The notes: generated by a model not told the origin, from the letters alone. A DNA stretch of 64,000 nt from Sinorhizobium fredii NGR234 (GCF_000018545.1 NC_012587.1:3811001-3875000); one strand, 5' to 3'; counted from the stretch's first letter, positions 7,692 to 18,341 are shown. Translations and numbers: made by a program.

Positions 7692-7924
7692 CAGAACTGC
7701 CGCAGCTTGGCCAGCGGCAGTCCACGTTTTTCGACAAAGTCATTGGCGTCGACGATCGACTTGGCATTCTCGACGCGCCAAAGCCGTTCCTGTTCTGCCC
7801 TGACAGCCTGAGCGATGCCCTCTTCTGCCGCCCGCGAAACATTGATCTTCAGGTCGCGCGCCTGCGAAAGCAGATCGCCATCAAGCGAGAGATTGGTCGG
7901 GCGCCTTGCAATCGATCGTTTCAT
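7691..7924 (-). CDS. ccdA: CcdA family antitoxin
   Basis: A 77-residue antitoxin. The N-terminal half (RRPTNLSLDGDLLSQARDLK) fits the ribbon-helix-helix DNA-binding fold, and the C-terminal half (LWRVENAKSIVDANDFVEKR) is the CcdB-binding tail. The ATG at 7922-7924 follows GGAAAGCGAAC. It overlaps ccdB by four bases. An 8-bp inverted repeat at 7941-7963, 17 bases upstream of the start, is a plausible operator for CcdA/CcdB autoregulation. The pair is wedged between a solitary repeat end and lepA. Confidence 0.88.
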   Translation of the reverse strand: MKRSIARRPTNLSLDGDLLSQARDLKINVSRAAEEGIAQAVRAEQERLWRVENAKSIVDANDFVEKRGLPLAKLRQF

Positions 7925-7940
7925 GTTCGCTTTCCACGAA

Positions 7941-7963
7941 GATGCGCACAGTATATGCGCATC
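7941..7963 (-). promoter_or_regulatory. Inverted repeat, probable ccdAB operator
   Basis: Perfect arms GATGCGCA (7941-7948) and TGCGCATC (7956-7963) around a 7-nt spacer CAGTATA. The site sits between the ccdA start at 7924 and the end of lepA at 7982, where the ccdAB promoter must lie. Operator function is inferred. Confidence 0.55.
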
Positions 7964-7981
7964 CTCACAGGAAGAAAACAA

Positions 7982-9808
<1,827 letters not shown>

Positions 9809-9890
9809 GGGGCGCATATAGCAGTGCGATCAGGCGGCGCAAAGCGGGAAATGAAGGCTTCGTTCACTATAAATCGGGCGGGGCGCGCGG

Positions 9891-11132
9891 CTATTCCGCT
9901 CTCGCTTTCGCCTCGGCGAGCGCGCCCGCGTTCGGCACCTGCGCGCTTTTGATTTCGAAGGTCTCGCAGAGCTGCGGGGGCACCCGTTCGCGCATGCGCA
10001 GGCGGATGAGCACGAAGGCCGCATAAAGGACCGCCACCGCCATCGTTGCGTAAATGAACAGCTCTGCGCCGAAGGCCGGCGTCAGCACCGTCACCAGCAT
10101 CGGCACCAGCGTCGCCGCCGCCGACCAGGCGACGAGCATGGTGCTGGCGAGCGGCACGAAATCGGCCGGATCGGTGCGGTCGTTGGCATGCGCATTGGCG
10201 ATCGAATAGACCGTTTCGACGGCGCCGGCGAAAAGCGCGAAGACGAGCATCAGCAGGAGAAGGCTGTCGAAGGAGACGACGAGGGCCGCGAGCCCCGCCG
10301 CCACGATCAGCGCGCAGGTGGCGACGAGAACGATGCGCCGGTCGATACGGTCCGAAAGCGATCCCATCGGAAACTGGATGACGAGCAGCCCGAACTGCAT
10401 GACGAACATCAGCGTTGCCACGTCCTGCTGGCTGACTGCATTGGCAGCGGCATAGATCGGCGTGAAGCCCTGCACCAGCATCGACAGCCCGCCGGAGGCA
10501 AGCACGCCGACAAGGGCGACCGGGGAGCTGCGCCAGGCCATGGCAATATCGATGCTGACCTTGGCGGGCGCCGGCGGCGTCGGCAGGCGCGTCATCCCGA
10601 TCGGCAGGATGGCGACCGCCGTGAAGAAGATCGTGATGATCGGCGCGAGATTGCCGTCGACGGGGATGCGGCCGAAAAGCCAGGCGCCGGCCCCGAGCCC
10701 GATCACATAGGCCATGTAGAAGAGTGCCATCGCCTTGCCGCGCCAATGGTTGTCGCTGGCGTGGTTCAGCCAGCTCTGGCTGATGATGAAGTTGGTGTTG
10801 GCGGCTGCCCCGTAGAGGGCGCGGGCGAAGATCCAGAGGGTGGGGTGGACACCGAGGCTGATCAGCACGGCAGCGAGGATGACCAGCGCCATCGAGCAGG
10901 AGAAGGCGCGCGCATGGCCGACGCGGCGGATCAGCGGACCGGCCAGCACACAGCCGATCAGGCCGCCGAAGGCGATCGCCGTGACCGCCGCGCCCGGAAC
11001 CCAGTCCGGCGCCGCCGAGCGTGTCAGCACGAACGGGACATAGGCAAGCATCATGCCGTTGCCGATCGCAACAGCCGTCATCGAGGTGACGATGCTGGCA
11101 ATCGACAAGAGCGACGAACGGCCGCCTTCCAT
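9891..11132 (-). CDS. MFS transporter (YcaD-like)
   Basis: A 413-residue protein with about twelve membrane segments. GALVGCVLAGPLIRRVGHAR-type loop motifs between segments 2 and 3 (here GGLIGCVLAGPLIRRVGHAR) and the matching MGSLSDRIDRRIVL in the second half identify the major facilitator superfamily. The ATG at 11130-11132 follows GGAGGAGAGG. Longer in-frame starts would add an unstructured, non-hydrophobic extension. The substrate is unknown. It is divergent from the XRE-cupin regulator at 11263, which may control it. Confidence 0.88.
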   Translation of the reverse strand: MEGGRSSLLSIASIVTSMTAVAIGNGMMLAYVPFVLTRSAAPDWVPGAAVTAIAFGGLIGCVLAGPLIRRVGHARAFSCSMALVILAAVLISLGVHPTLWIFARALYGAAANTNFIISQSWLNHASDNHWRGKAMALFYMAYVIGLGAGAWLFGRIPVDGNLAPIITIFFTAVAILPIGMTRLPTPPAPAKVSIDIAMAWRSSPVALVGVLASGGLSMLVQGFTPIYAAANAVSQQDVATLMFVMQFGLLVIQFPMGSLSDRIDRRIVLVATCALIVAAGLAALVVSFDSLLLLMLVFALFAGAVETVYSIANAHANDRTDPADFVPLASTMLVAWSAAATLVPMLVTVLTPAFGAELFIYATMAVAVLYAAFVLIRLRMRERVPPQLCETFEIKSAQVPNAGALAEAKARAE

Positions 11133-11256
11133 GTGCCTCTCCTCCGCTGCTGTTTCTCCCGATGCAAAACCTACCGTGCCGCCGCGCGTCGCATTGTCGC
11201 CGGAGCGGCATGCGGCAAATTTATTTTGAGGTCGGGCGCCGCTTGACTCCACTATA

Positions 11257-11273
11257 TGAGAAATGCAATCTCA
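11257..11273. promoter_or_regulatory. Inverted repeat in XRE regulator/MFS intergenic region
   Basis: TGAGA at 11257-11261 and TCTCA at 11269-11273 around 7 nt, close to a TTGACT at 11243-11248. It overlaps the more upstream possible start of the regulator, which fits an autoregulatory operator. Functional role is inferred. Confidence 0.35.
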
Positions 11274-11856
11274 AATAATGGAGCAAGCGGTCCCCTCTTT
11301 GGAACAGACGATCGGCGAACGGGTGCGCGAGATGCGCACGGTACAGGCCCTGACGCTCGACGAACTCGCAATCCGCTCCGGCGTCAGCCGCGCCATGATC
11401 TCGCGCATCGAGCGCGGCGAGGCGAGCCCGACGGCGCAATTGCTGGCGAAACTCTGCAGCGCGCTCGGCACGACGCTCTCGGCGCTGTTTGCCTCGGCGG
11501 CGGAAAATGCCTCGCCGGTCGCACGGCGGGCCGAACAGCGGCTGTGGCGCGATCCGGAGAGCGGCTATCTGCGCCGCTCGGTGTCGCCGGACGGGCTTGG
11601 CGCGCCGGTCGACATCGTCGAGGTCGAGTTTCCGCCGGGCGCCCGCGTCGTCTTCGAACGCCAGCCGGCCGACCGCGGCATCACCCAGCACCTCTGGCTT
11701 TTCTCCGGACGGCTCGAACTGACGATGGAGAGCGGGCCGCAAATCCTCGAGGCGGGCGACTGCCTGTTCATGGGGCTCGAAGAGGCCCATGTCTTTCACA
11801 ATCCCTATGACGAGCCGGCGCATTACGCCGTCATTCTCTGCCGCACCAAGGTGTAA
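11263..11856 (+). CDS. XRE family transcriptional regulator with C-terminal cupin domain
   Basis: A 197-residue regulator. The helix-turn-helix (LTLDELAIRSGVSRAMISRI, then ERGEASPT) occupies about residues 30-65, and a cupin sensor domain follows at about 110-190 (PPGARVVFERQP, HLWLFSGRLELT, LEAGDCLFMG). Such proteins bind a small molecule in the cupin and control nearby catabolic or transport genes. The start is uncertain: ATG 11263 gives the full frame, while ATG 11278 (MEQAV) would leave the inverted repeat 11257-11273 outside the coding region. Neither has a clear ribosome site. The gene is followed after 2 nt by a GNAT gene, so they form an operon. Confidence 0.88.
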   Translation: MQSQIMEQAVPSLEQTIGERVREMRTVQALTLDELAIRSGVSRAMISRIERGEASPTAQLLAKLCSALGTTLSALFASAAENASPVARRAEQRLWRDPESGYLRRSVSPDGLGAPVDIVEVEFPPGARVVFERQPADRGITQHLWLFSGRLELTMESGPQILEAGDCLFMGLEEAHVFHNPYDEPAHYAVILCRTKV

Positions 11857-11858
11857 CT

Positions 11859-12386
11859 ATGCCTGACGTCACGATCCGCGTGCTTACCGAAGAACAAGCC
11901 CGCGCCGCCCTGCCGGCGCTGGCCGACGTCCTCTCCGACTGCGTCGAAGGCGGCGCCTCGGTGGGGTTTATGCAGCCTTACCCACCGCAGGCCGCCGTCC
12001 CCTTCTGGGAGGGTGTGGCCGCCGCCATCGGTCGCGACGAAACCGTCCTCCTGGTCGCCGAGGTAGATGGTCGGGCTGTAGGCACGGTGCAGCTCGGCCT
12101 CGCGACGATGCCGAACCAGCCGCACCGCGCCGATATCAAGAAGCTGCTCGTGCACCGCGACGCGCGCGGCCTGGGTCTTGCCCGCGGCCTGATGGAGCAC
12201 GCGGAAGCCGAGGCGCGCAAGCGTGGAAGGAGAGTGCTGGTGCTCGACACTGCGACCGGCGAGCCGGCGGAGGCGATCTACGAGCGTTTCGGCTGGCTGC
12301 GGGCCGGCGTCGTTCCCGACTACGCGCTGATGCCGGACGGCCGCTATTGCGCGACCACGTTCTTCTACAAGCATCTCGCTGCCTAG
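11859..12386 (+). CDS. GNAT family N-acetyltransferase
   Basis: A 175-residue single GNAT domain. The acetyl-CoA-binding stretch is KKLLVHRDARGLGLARGLME around residue 90, and VLVLDTATGEPAEAIYERFG and AGVVPDYALMPDG close the fold. Its ATG is 2 nt after the stop of the XRE-cupin gene, so it is probably regulated by that protein. The acceptor is unknown. Confidence 0.88.
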   Translation: MPDVTIRVLTEEQARAALPALADVLSDCVEGGASVGFMQPYPPQAAVPFWEGVAAAIGRDETVLLVAEVDGRAVGTVQLGLATMPNQPHRADIKKLLVHRDARGLGLARGLMEHAEAEARKRGRRVLVLDTATGEPAEAIYERFGWLRAGVVPDYALMPDGRYCATTFFYKHLAA

Positions 12387-12456
12387 CGAGAATATTGGCC
12401 GATCGCCGCCGCTCGCGACCGTTGGCCTATGAACCTCCCCAATCAGGACATCCAAA

Positions 12457-13482
12457 ATGCGCGTTTTCTATTCCGAAGATCATAAGCTCCGAGATGCCAG
12501 GACCGAACTCCATGGCGGCGAGCTCGTGCCGCCCTTCGAGGCGCCGTTCCGGGCCGAATGGATCCTCGCCGCCGTCAAGGAAGCCGGGTTCTCCGATGTC
12601 GTCGCGCCCGAACGGCACGGCATGGAGACGGCGCTGAAACTCCATTCGGCGGATTATCTCGAATTTCTTGAGACCGCCTGGGAGCGCTGGGTCGCAGACG
12701 GCTATCGCGGCGAAGCGATCCCGGCCTGCTTTCCGGCGCGGCGCATGCGCCAGCATCCGCCGAAGGATATCGACGGCGCACTCGGCTACTATTCCTTCGC
12801 CGCCGAAACGGCGATCACCGAAGGCACCTTTGCCGCAGCCCGCGCCGCGATGGATTGCGCTATTTCGGCGGCCGATCATGTCGCTGCCGGCAAACCCGCC
12901 GCCTTCGCGCTCTGCCGCCCGCCCGGCCATCATGCGGCGATCGATCTCTTCGGCGGCTATTCCTTCATCAACAATGCCGCCTGCGCCGCCCAGCGCCTGC
13001 GCGATCGCGGCGCCGCGAAAGTCGCCGTGCTCGACGTCGACTTCCACCACGGCAACGGCACCCAGGATATCTTCTACGAACGCGGCGACGTCTTCTTCGC
13101 CTCGCTGCACGGCGATCCGGTCGACGCCTTCCCGCATTTCCTCGGCTTCGCCGACGAGGAGGGGTCTGGAGAGGGGCTCGGCACGACGAAGAACTATCCG
13201 CTGGCGCGCGGCACCACCTTCGAGACCTGGGTCGCGGCGATGGAGGACGCCCTGTCGCGCATCGCCGGTTTCGGCGCCGAAGCGCTCGTCCTGTCGCTCG
13301 GTGTCGATACCTTCGAGCGCGACCCGATCAGCTTCTTCAAGCTGAAATCGGAGGATTTCCTGCGGATGGGCGCGCGCTTGAAGGAGACCGGCCTGCCGGT
13401 GGTCGTCTGCATGGAAGGCGGCTACGGCGTGCCGGAGATTGGCCTCAACGTCGCCAACGTGCTGAAGGGCATCGCCGGGTGA
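12457..13482 (+). CDS. Histone deacetylase family hydrolase (acetylpolyamine amidohydrolase-like)
   Basis: A 341-residue arginase/deacetylase-fold enzyme. It carries RPPGHHA (catalytic His pair), GGYSFINNAACAAQ, the zinc ligand region DVDFHHGNGTQDIFY, and a C-terminal MEGGYGV. The N-terminal MRVFYSEDHKL and length match bacterial acetylpolyamine amidohydrolases (AphA type) that deacetylate polyamines or small amides using zinc. The ATG at 12457 follows a short leader. The gene stands alone between the GNAT gene and convergent exoD-like gene. Confidence 0.9.
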   Translation: MRVFYSEDHKLRDARTELHGGELVPPFEAPFRAEWILAAVKEAGFSDVVAPERHGMETALKLHSADYLEFLETAWERWVADGYRGEAIPACFPARRMRQHPPKDIDGALGYYSFAAETAITEGTFAAARAAMDCAISAADHVAAGKPAAFALCRPPGHHAAIDLFGGYSFINNAACAAQRLRDRGAAKVAVLDVDFHHGNGTQDIFYERGDVFFASLHGDPVDAFPHFLGFADEEGSGEGLGTTKNYPLARGTTFETWVAAMEDALSRIAGFGAEALVLSLGVDTFERDPISFFKLKSEDFLRMGARLKETGLPVVVCMEGGYGVPEIGLNVANVLKGIAG

Positions 13483-13517
13483 TTTTCGCGGTGCCGGGCA
13501 GTGCGGCAAAGCCCAGC

Positions 13518-14156
13518 TCAGGACACGAAGAACTGCGACAACCCCTGGCCGGCGGCGAAGGCCGCATAGGCGAGCACTGCGAAATAGATCGTCGTTGCGA
13601 CGAGGAAGAGATAGCCGCCGGCCACCATTAGCCCGTCGCGCTGGATGATGCCGAGCGACAAGAGCAGGATGGCGATGCCTGGCAGCGTGTTCGACAGCGG
13701 GATCAGGCCGAGCGGGAACATCAGGAGCACGCCGCCGGCCATGATCATCAGGCCGTTGAAGCGGCTCATCACGGCGCCCTGGGTCAGGAAATGGAGCCTG
13801 GGGCGCACGTAGCGGTCGAGCTTCGAGACCAGCGCTGCCCCCTTCTGCAAGGTCGGAACGAGCTTTTCCGTCTCGATCTGCCGGTCGAGAATGCGCTGCG
13901 GCAGCCAGGGCAGGCGATTGAGGGTGATCGCCAGCGAGATCAAAATGATCGCCGCGCCGAAGACGGTGCTGACGCCGGGGATCGAGACCGGGATCAGGAA
14001 GGGCAGCGTCAGCAGCGCGCAGAGAAGCAGGAAGCCGTGCTCGCCGATCTCGATCATCAGCTCGCGCAGCGTGATCGTATTGCCCCTGATCGAGGCGATC
14101 ATGCCGGCCAGCGTATCGCTGAGACTGCGCTCCGTGTCGTCGAACTCGATCGCCAT
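13518..14156 (-). CDS. exoD: ExoD family exopolysaccharide-related membrane protein
   Basis: A 212-residue protein with several membrane segments. The ExoD family signature runs through GNTITLRELMIEIGEHGFLL, ALLTLPFLIPVSIPGVST and FNGLMIMAGGVLLMFPLGLI. In rhizobia ExoD mutants are affected in exopolysaccharide production, alkaline tolerance and nodule invasion. The biochemical role is unknown, and there are ExoD paralogues, so the symbol denotes family. The ATG at 14154-14156 follows GAGAGGGA. It is convergent with the HDAC-like gene. Confidence 0.82.
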   Translation of the reverse strand: MAIEFDDTERSLSDTLAGMIASIRGNTITLRELMIEIGEHGFLLLCALLTLPFLIPVSIPGVSTVFGAAIILISLAITLNRLPWLPQRILDRQIETEKLVPTLQKGAALVSKLDRYVRPRLHFLTQGAVMSRFNGLMIMAGGVLLMFPLGLIPLSNTLPGIAILLLSLGIIQRDGLMVAGGYLFLVATTIYFAVLAYAAFAAGQGLSQFFVS

Positions 14157-14390
14157 GTGTACTGTCCCTCTCGTCTGGCTCCTGCGCCGGGAATGCCATC
14201 CTGGCGCGAGCATGTGAAGCTTCGGTTAGCGGGCGCTGTGGACAGCAATGTGGCGGAGCCAGCTCGCAATTGCTGCACTGCCGAAATGTTACGGTCTGCC
14301 TGTCCATGTGGAAAGCGCCGCACCCCTTCATCTTCCTGCCGCAATCGCTAGTATGAAGCACCTTTAGCACCAATGGGGACCATTGATTCG

Positions 14391-15056
14391 ATGATCAAGA
14401 AATGCGCCATCCTGGCTGTCGCGGCCGTCTATCTTTCCGGATGCACGACTACCGATCCCTACACGGGAGAACAGAAGATGTCGAACACGGCCGGCGGCGC
14501 ATTGATCGGTGCGGGCCTCGGCGCCGCAACCGGCCTGCTTGTCGGCGGCAGCTCGGCCGGACGCCGTGACGCCGCGCTCGTCGGCGCCGGCATCGGTGCG
14601 CTCGGCGGCGGCCTGATCGGCAACTACATGGACCAGCAGGAATCGGAATTGCGCGCCCAGTTGCAGGGCACCGGCATCTCGGTGACGCGTCAAGGCGACC
14701 GCATCATCCTCAACATGCCGTCTAACATCACCTTCGCGACCGACCGCGACCAGGTGATCCCGCCCTTCTATCCGACGCTCGACTCGGTCGCGATCGTACT
14801 GCGCAAGTACAACAAGACGCTGATCGACGTCGACGGCCACACGGACTCGACCGGCAGCGCCGCCCACAACCAGGATCTCTCCGAGCGCCGCGCCGCTTCG
14901 GTCGCCAACTATCTCGGCAGCCGCGGCATCGACCAGCGGCGCATCTCGACCATGGGCTACGGCATGGAGCGCCCCGTCGCGTCGAACTCCAGCGAGGCCG
15001 GCCGCGCCCAGAACCGCCGCGTCGAAATCTCGATCGCGCCGATCAAGCAGGGCTGA
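14391..15056 (+). CDS. OmpA family outer-membrane lipoprotein (YiaD-like)
   Basis: A 221-residue lipoprotein. Its signal peptide ends in the lipobox LSGC at about residues 14-17. A glycine-zipper region follows (GGALIGAGLGAATGLLVGG, ALVGAGIGALGGGLIGNYMD) that may insert in the membrane, then a C-terminal OmpA domain that binds peptidoglycan (IDVDGHTDSTGS, LSERRAASVANYL, NRRVEISI). I start at ATG 14391 so that the Lys-Lys signal peptide is at the N-terminus. The 14373 alternative adds six polar residues. A strong terminator follows at 15083. It probably tethers outer membrane to the wall. Confidence 0.92.
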   Translation: MIKKCAILAVAAVYLSGCTTTDPYTGEQKMSNTAGGALIGAGLGAATGLLVGGSSAGRRDAALVGAGIGALGGGLIGNYMDQQESELRAQLQGTGISVTRQGDRIILNMPSNITFATDRDQVIPPFYPTLDSVAIVLRKYNKTLIDVDGHTDSTGSAAHNQDLSERRAASVANYLGSRGIDQRRISTMGYGMERPVASNSSEAGRAQNRRVEISIAPIKQG

Positions 15057-15082
15057 TCTGCCCGCCAATACCATTGATCCAG

Positions 15083-15114
15083 GGCCGCGCGGTTTTCCGT
15101 CGCGGCCTTTTTTT
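15083..15114 (+). terminator. Rho-independent terminator of the OmpA lipoprotein gene
   Basis: Stem ggccgcg (15083-15089) with cgcggcc (15101-15107) and an 11-nt loop, followed by seven T. Confidence 0.85.
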
Positions 15115-15187
15115 GAGGCGGCCACCACATAGGGTCCAGTTCGCCACCACGCAGCTCTCCAGCGACGCATCCACGCCTCCTACGGTC

Positions 15188-15296
15188 GTCATCCTCGGGC
15201 TTGACCCGAGGATCCATTTACCAGCACTCAAGCTCAAAAAAGTCGGCTTGCCGGAACGCCTTGCGTGTGGATCCTCGGGTCAAGCCGAGGATGACG
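15188..15296. repeat. Inward-facing pair of palindromes (short element g-h)
   Basis: Core at 15193-15211 (cctcgggcttgacccgagg) and its mirror at 15273-15290, which has lost one C. About 60 nt lie between, without an ORF. Outer flanks read GTCAT, inner flanks GATCC. The right inner flank (ttgccggaacgccttgcg and on) again resembles the region upstream of the GIY-YIG start. Confidence 0.85.
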
Positions 15297-15351
15297 GGTG
15301 GAGAGAGGCGCGATCCTTGTTATCAAAAACGTAGAGCCAACCGGGGCGACA

Positions 15352-16404
15352 TCAGCTCTTCGGCGGATAGGCGTGCTCGTTTCCGTGGAAGTCGGTGACG
15401 GTGTAACAGCCGCCGCCTTCCGCCTCGATCGCACTGGCGCTGATGACCGCCTTGCCGTGGCCGCCGGGAATGTCGAGGATATAGGTCGGCTGGCAGAGGC
15501 CCGAGACTCGGCCGCGCAGCGAGGCGACGAGCGCCTGGCCCTTTTCGATCGTCAGCCGGAAATGGCTGGTGCCGGGCGCAAGATCCGGATGGTGCAGGTA
15601 ATAGGGCTTGATCCGCGTCTCGACGAAGGCGCGCATCAGTTCGGCAAGCACTTCCGGGTCGTCATTGACGCCCTTGAGCAGCACCGATTGGCTGACCATG
15701 ACGATCCCCGCATCGATCAACCGGGCGGCGGCGGCCCGCGCTTCGGCCGTCAGTTCGCGCGGATGATTGGCGTGGAGCGCCACATAGGTCGCCTTGCCGC
15801 TGCTTTTAAGCGCCGCAATGAGATCCGCGTCGATGCGGTGCGGCTCGACGACCGGCACGCGCGTATGAAAGCGGACCACCTTGACGTGCGCGATCGCGTC
15901 GAGCCGCTCTAGGATTTCTTGAAGCCGCCGCGGCGACAGCACCAGCGGATCGCCGCCGGTGAGGATCACTTCCCAGATCTCCGGATGCTCGGAAATATAG
16001 GCGATTGCCGCGTCGAGCTCGGAGGGCGTCAGCGTGCCGAGCCCTTGTGGGCCGACCATCTCGCGCCGGAAGCAGAAGCGGCAATAGACCGGGCAGACAT
16101 GCACGGCCTTCAGCAGTACCCGGTCCGGATAGCGGTGGACGATGCCCGAAACGGGGCTGTGAGCGCCGTCGCCGATCGGGTCGGCTCGTTCCTCCGGCGT
16201 CAGCGTCAGCTCGGCCGCGTCCGGCACGAACTGCCTGGAAATCGGATCCTGCGGATCGGTGCGGTCGATGAGGTTTGCGACAACCGGGCTGATGGCGATC
16301 GCGTATCGGGAGGCGACGCGGGCGATCGCTTCCTCGGCCGAGGCGTCGATCAGGCCGGCTTCGACCAGATCGCCCGCCGTACGAAGGGGACGGTGCGCGG
16401 TCAT
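15352..16404 (-). CDS. epmB: EF-P beta-lysylation protein EpmB (lysine 2,3-aminomutase family)
   Basis: A 350-residue radical SAM, PLP-dependent aminomutase. The cluster motif is CPVYCRFC near residue 105, followed by FRRE. GGDPLVLSP, HTRVPVVEPHRI and SQSVLLKGVNDD are typical of the lysine aminomutase family. EpmB turns alpha-lysine into beta-lysine for attachment to EF-P. It overlaps epmA by four bases (ATGA at 16401-16404) and is translated after it. With epmA and the divergent efp nearby, the assignment to EF-P modification is strong. Confidence 0.94.
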   Translation of the reverse strand: MTAHRPLRTAGDLVEAGLIDASAEEAIARVASRYAIAISPVVANLIDRTDPQDPISRQFVPDAAELTLTPEERADPIGDGAHSPVSGIVHRYPDRVLLKAVHVCPVYCRFCFRREMVGPQGLGTLTPSELDAAIAYISEHPEIWEVILTGGDPLVLSPRRLQEILERLDAIAHVKVVRFHTRVPVVEPHRIDADLIAALKSSGKATYVALHANHPRELTAEARAAAARLIDAGIVMVSQSVLLKGVNDDPEVLAELMRAFVETRIKPYYLHHPDLAPGTSHFRLTIEKGQALVASLRGRVSGLCQPTYILDIPGGHGKAVISASAIEAEGGGCYTVTDFHGNEHAYPPKS

Positions 16405-17453
16405 GCCCTCACCTCCGCCACCGGCGCCCAGAGCACCTGGTCGATGCGCGCCGCGCCGGTCGCCAGCATCACCAGCCGGTCGAAGCCGAGCGCGATGCCG
16501 CTTGCCTCGGGCATCAGGGCAAGCGCCGCCAGAAAATCCTCGTCGAGCGGGTAGGTTTCGCCATAGACCCGCGCCTTTTCCGCCATTTCCAGCTCAAAGC
16601 GGCGGCGCTGTTCCGTGGCATCCGTCAGCTCGCCGAAGGCATTGGCAAGCTCCACCCCGCAGGCATAGAGCTCGAAGCGCTCGGCGACGCGGCGGTCGCG
16701 CGGCGTCGGGCGGGCGAGCGCCGCCTCGGCGGCCGGATATTCATCGAGGATCGTGGCGCGGCCCATGCCGAGATTGGGCTCGACCTTTTCGACGAGCACG
16801 CGGCTGAAGAGGTCGGCCCAGGTATCGTCCTCGGCAACGCGGAGGCCCGCCTCCCGCATCGCCGCCGCCAGGCTTTCGCGATCGGTATCGCCGTCCTTTC
16901 CGATCGAAGCGAGAAGATCGATACCGGCAAAGCGCGCAAAGGCGTCGGCCACCGAAAGTCGCTCCGGTTCGAGGAAGGGGTCGCAGCTTCGGCCCTGATA
17001 GGCGAGCGACCGCGTGCCGGTGGTCTCGGCGGCAAGCGCCAGGATCCCGGCGCAATCGCGCATCAGCGTCTCGTAGGTCTCCTCGGCGCGGTACCATTCG
17101 AGCATGGTGAATTCGGGATGGTGCAGCGGGCCGCGTTCGCGGTTGCGGTAGACATGGGCAAAGCAGGCGATGCGTCTTTCGCCGGCAGCAACGAGCTTCT
17201 TGCAGGCGAATTCGGGCGAGGTGTGCAGATAGAGCGGCTGCACCGATCCGTCCGGCCCAAGCGCCTGCGTGGCGAAGGCGTGCAGATGCGCCTCGTTGCC
17301 CGGTGAGACCTGCAGCGTCGCGGTGTCGACTTCGATGAAGTCCCGCTCGCCGAAAAAGCGGCGCAGCGCCGACTGGATGCGGTTGCGGCCGATCAGGAAG
17401 GGGCGCCGGTCGGCATGGACATCCGGGGTCCACCAGGGAGAAGCATGCGGCAT
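16401..17453 (-). CDS. epmA: EF-P lysine aminoacylase EpmA (GenX/PoxA)
   Basis: A 350-residue class II lysyl-tRNA-synthetase-like enzyme lacking the anticodon-binding domain. Motif 1 region is RNRIQSALRRFFGERDFIEV, motif 2 is FAHVYRNRERGPLHHPEFTM, and motif 3 is SGIALGFDRLVML. It ligates (R)-beta-lysine onto the conserved lysine of EF-P. It is first in the epmA-epmB operon and divergent from efp, 162 bases apart, so the three genes form one functional set. Confidence 0.95.
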   Translation of the reverse strand: MPHASPWWTPDVHADRRPFLIGRNRIQSALRRFFGERDFIEVDTATLQVSPGNEAHLHAFATQALGPDGSVQPLYLHTSPEFACKKLVAAGERRIACFAHVYRNRERGPLHHPEFTMLEWYRAEETYETLMRDCAGILALAAETTGTRSLAYQGRSCDPFLEPERLSVADAFARFAGIDLLASIGKDGDTDRESLAAAMREAGLRVAEDDTWADLFSRVLVEKVEPNLGMGRATILDEYPAAEAALARPTPRDRRVAERFELYACGVELANAFGELTDATEQRRRFELEMAEKARVYGETYPLDEDFLAALALMPEASGIALGFDRLVMLATGAARIDQVLWAPVAEVRA

Positions 17454-17615
17454 GGTCGGTTCGATCCAAGCTTTCTTCGGCGCGCAGGCCGGCTCAGGCT
17501 GGCTATTTGCGCGGAATTAGGGTAGTGGCGGCGCGAAATCTAAAATTTTCGCGTCCTTTCCGGGCCGATCTCCGGCCCGCACGTGTCGCTGATACCTCTG
17601 TTACAAGGAAGACTA

Positions 17616-18185
17616 ATGGTCAAGGTCATCGCCTCTTCGGTCCGCAAGGGCAACGTTCTCGACGTCGACGGCAAGCTCTATGTCGTGCTCACCGCCCAGA
17701 ACTTCCACCCGGGCAAGGGCACGCCGGTCACGCAGGTCGACATGCGCCGCATCTCGGATGGCGTGAAGGTCTCGGAGCGCTACCGCACCACCGAGCAGGT
17801 CGAGCGCGCCTTCGTCGAGGACCGCGAGCACACCTTCCTCTATGAAGACGCCGAAGGCTTCCACTTCATGAACCCGGAGAGCTACGACCAGCTCGTCATG
17901 TCGGCTGACGATATCGGCGACCTGAAGGCGTATCTCCAGGAAGGCATGGCTGTGATGCTGTCGATCCACGAAGGCATTGCGATCGCCATCGACCTGCCGC
18001 GTCACGTCACCCTCGAGATCACCGAGACCGAACCGGTCGTCAAGGGCCAGACGGCGTCTTCCTCCTACAAGCCGGCCCTTCTTTCGAACGGCGTCCGCAC
18101 CTCGGTGCCGCCGCATATCCAGGCCGGCACCCGCGTCGTCATCGCGACGGAAGACGGTTCCTACGTCGAACGCGCCAAGGACTGA
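17616..18185 (+). CDS. efp: Elongation factor P
   Basis: A 189-residue EF-P of usual length. It relieves ribosome stalling at polyproline stretches. The modification loop reads NFHPGKGTP with Lys34 (counting Met as 1), the residue that EpmA/EpmB beta-lysylate. The later domains carry [15 protein letters not shown] and [23 protein letters not shown] precedes the ATG at 17616. It is divergent from epmA. No EpmC-like hydroxylase is seen in the window. Confidence 0.97.
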   Translation: MVKVIASSVRKGNVLDVDGKLYVVLTAQNFHPGKGTPVTQVDMRRISDGVKVSERYRTTEQVERAFVEDREHTFLYEDAEGFHFMNPESYDQLVMSADDIGDLKAYLQEGMAVMLSIHEGIAIAIDLPRHVTLEITETEPVVKGQTASSSYKPALLSNGVRTSVPPHIQAGTRVVIATEDGSYVERAKD

Positions 18186-18232
18186 GGTAGATCCGGGCAG
18201 AGCCCCGTTGAGATATCTCAACTCGGTGTTTG

Positions 18233-18341
18233 CCCCTCACCCTAGCCCTCTCCCCGCAGGCGGGGAGAGGGGACGAGGTTGGCGCCACGAGTCCCCTTCT
18301 CCCCGCTTGCGGGGAGAAGGTGGCGGCAGCGGGATGAGGGG
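18233..18341. repeat. RIME-like intergenic element with two palindromes
   Basis: The element starts CCCCTCACCCTAGCCC and ends GGATGAGGGG. It contains CTCTCCCCGCAGGCGGGGAGAG and CTTCTCCCCGCTTGCGGGGAGAAG-type stems. Its size (about 109 bp) and two-palindrome layout fit rhizobial RIME1. It separates efp from cfa. Confidence 0.8.
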
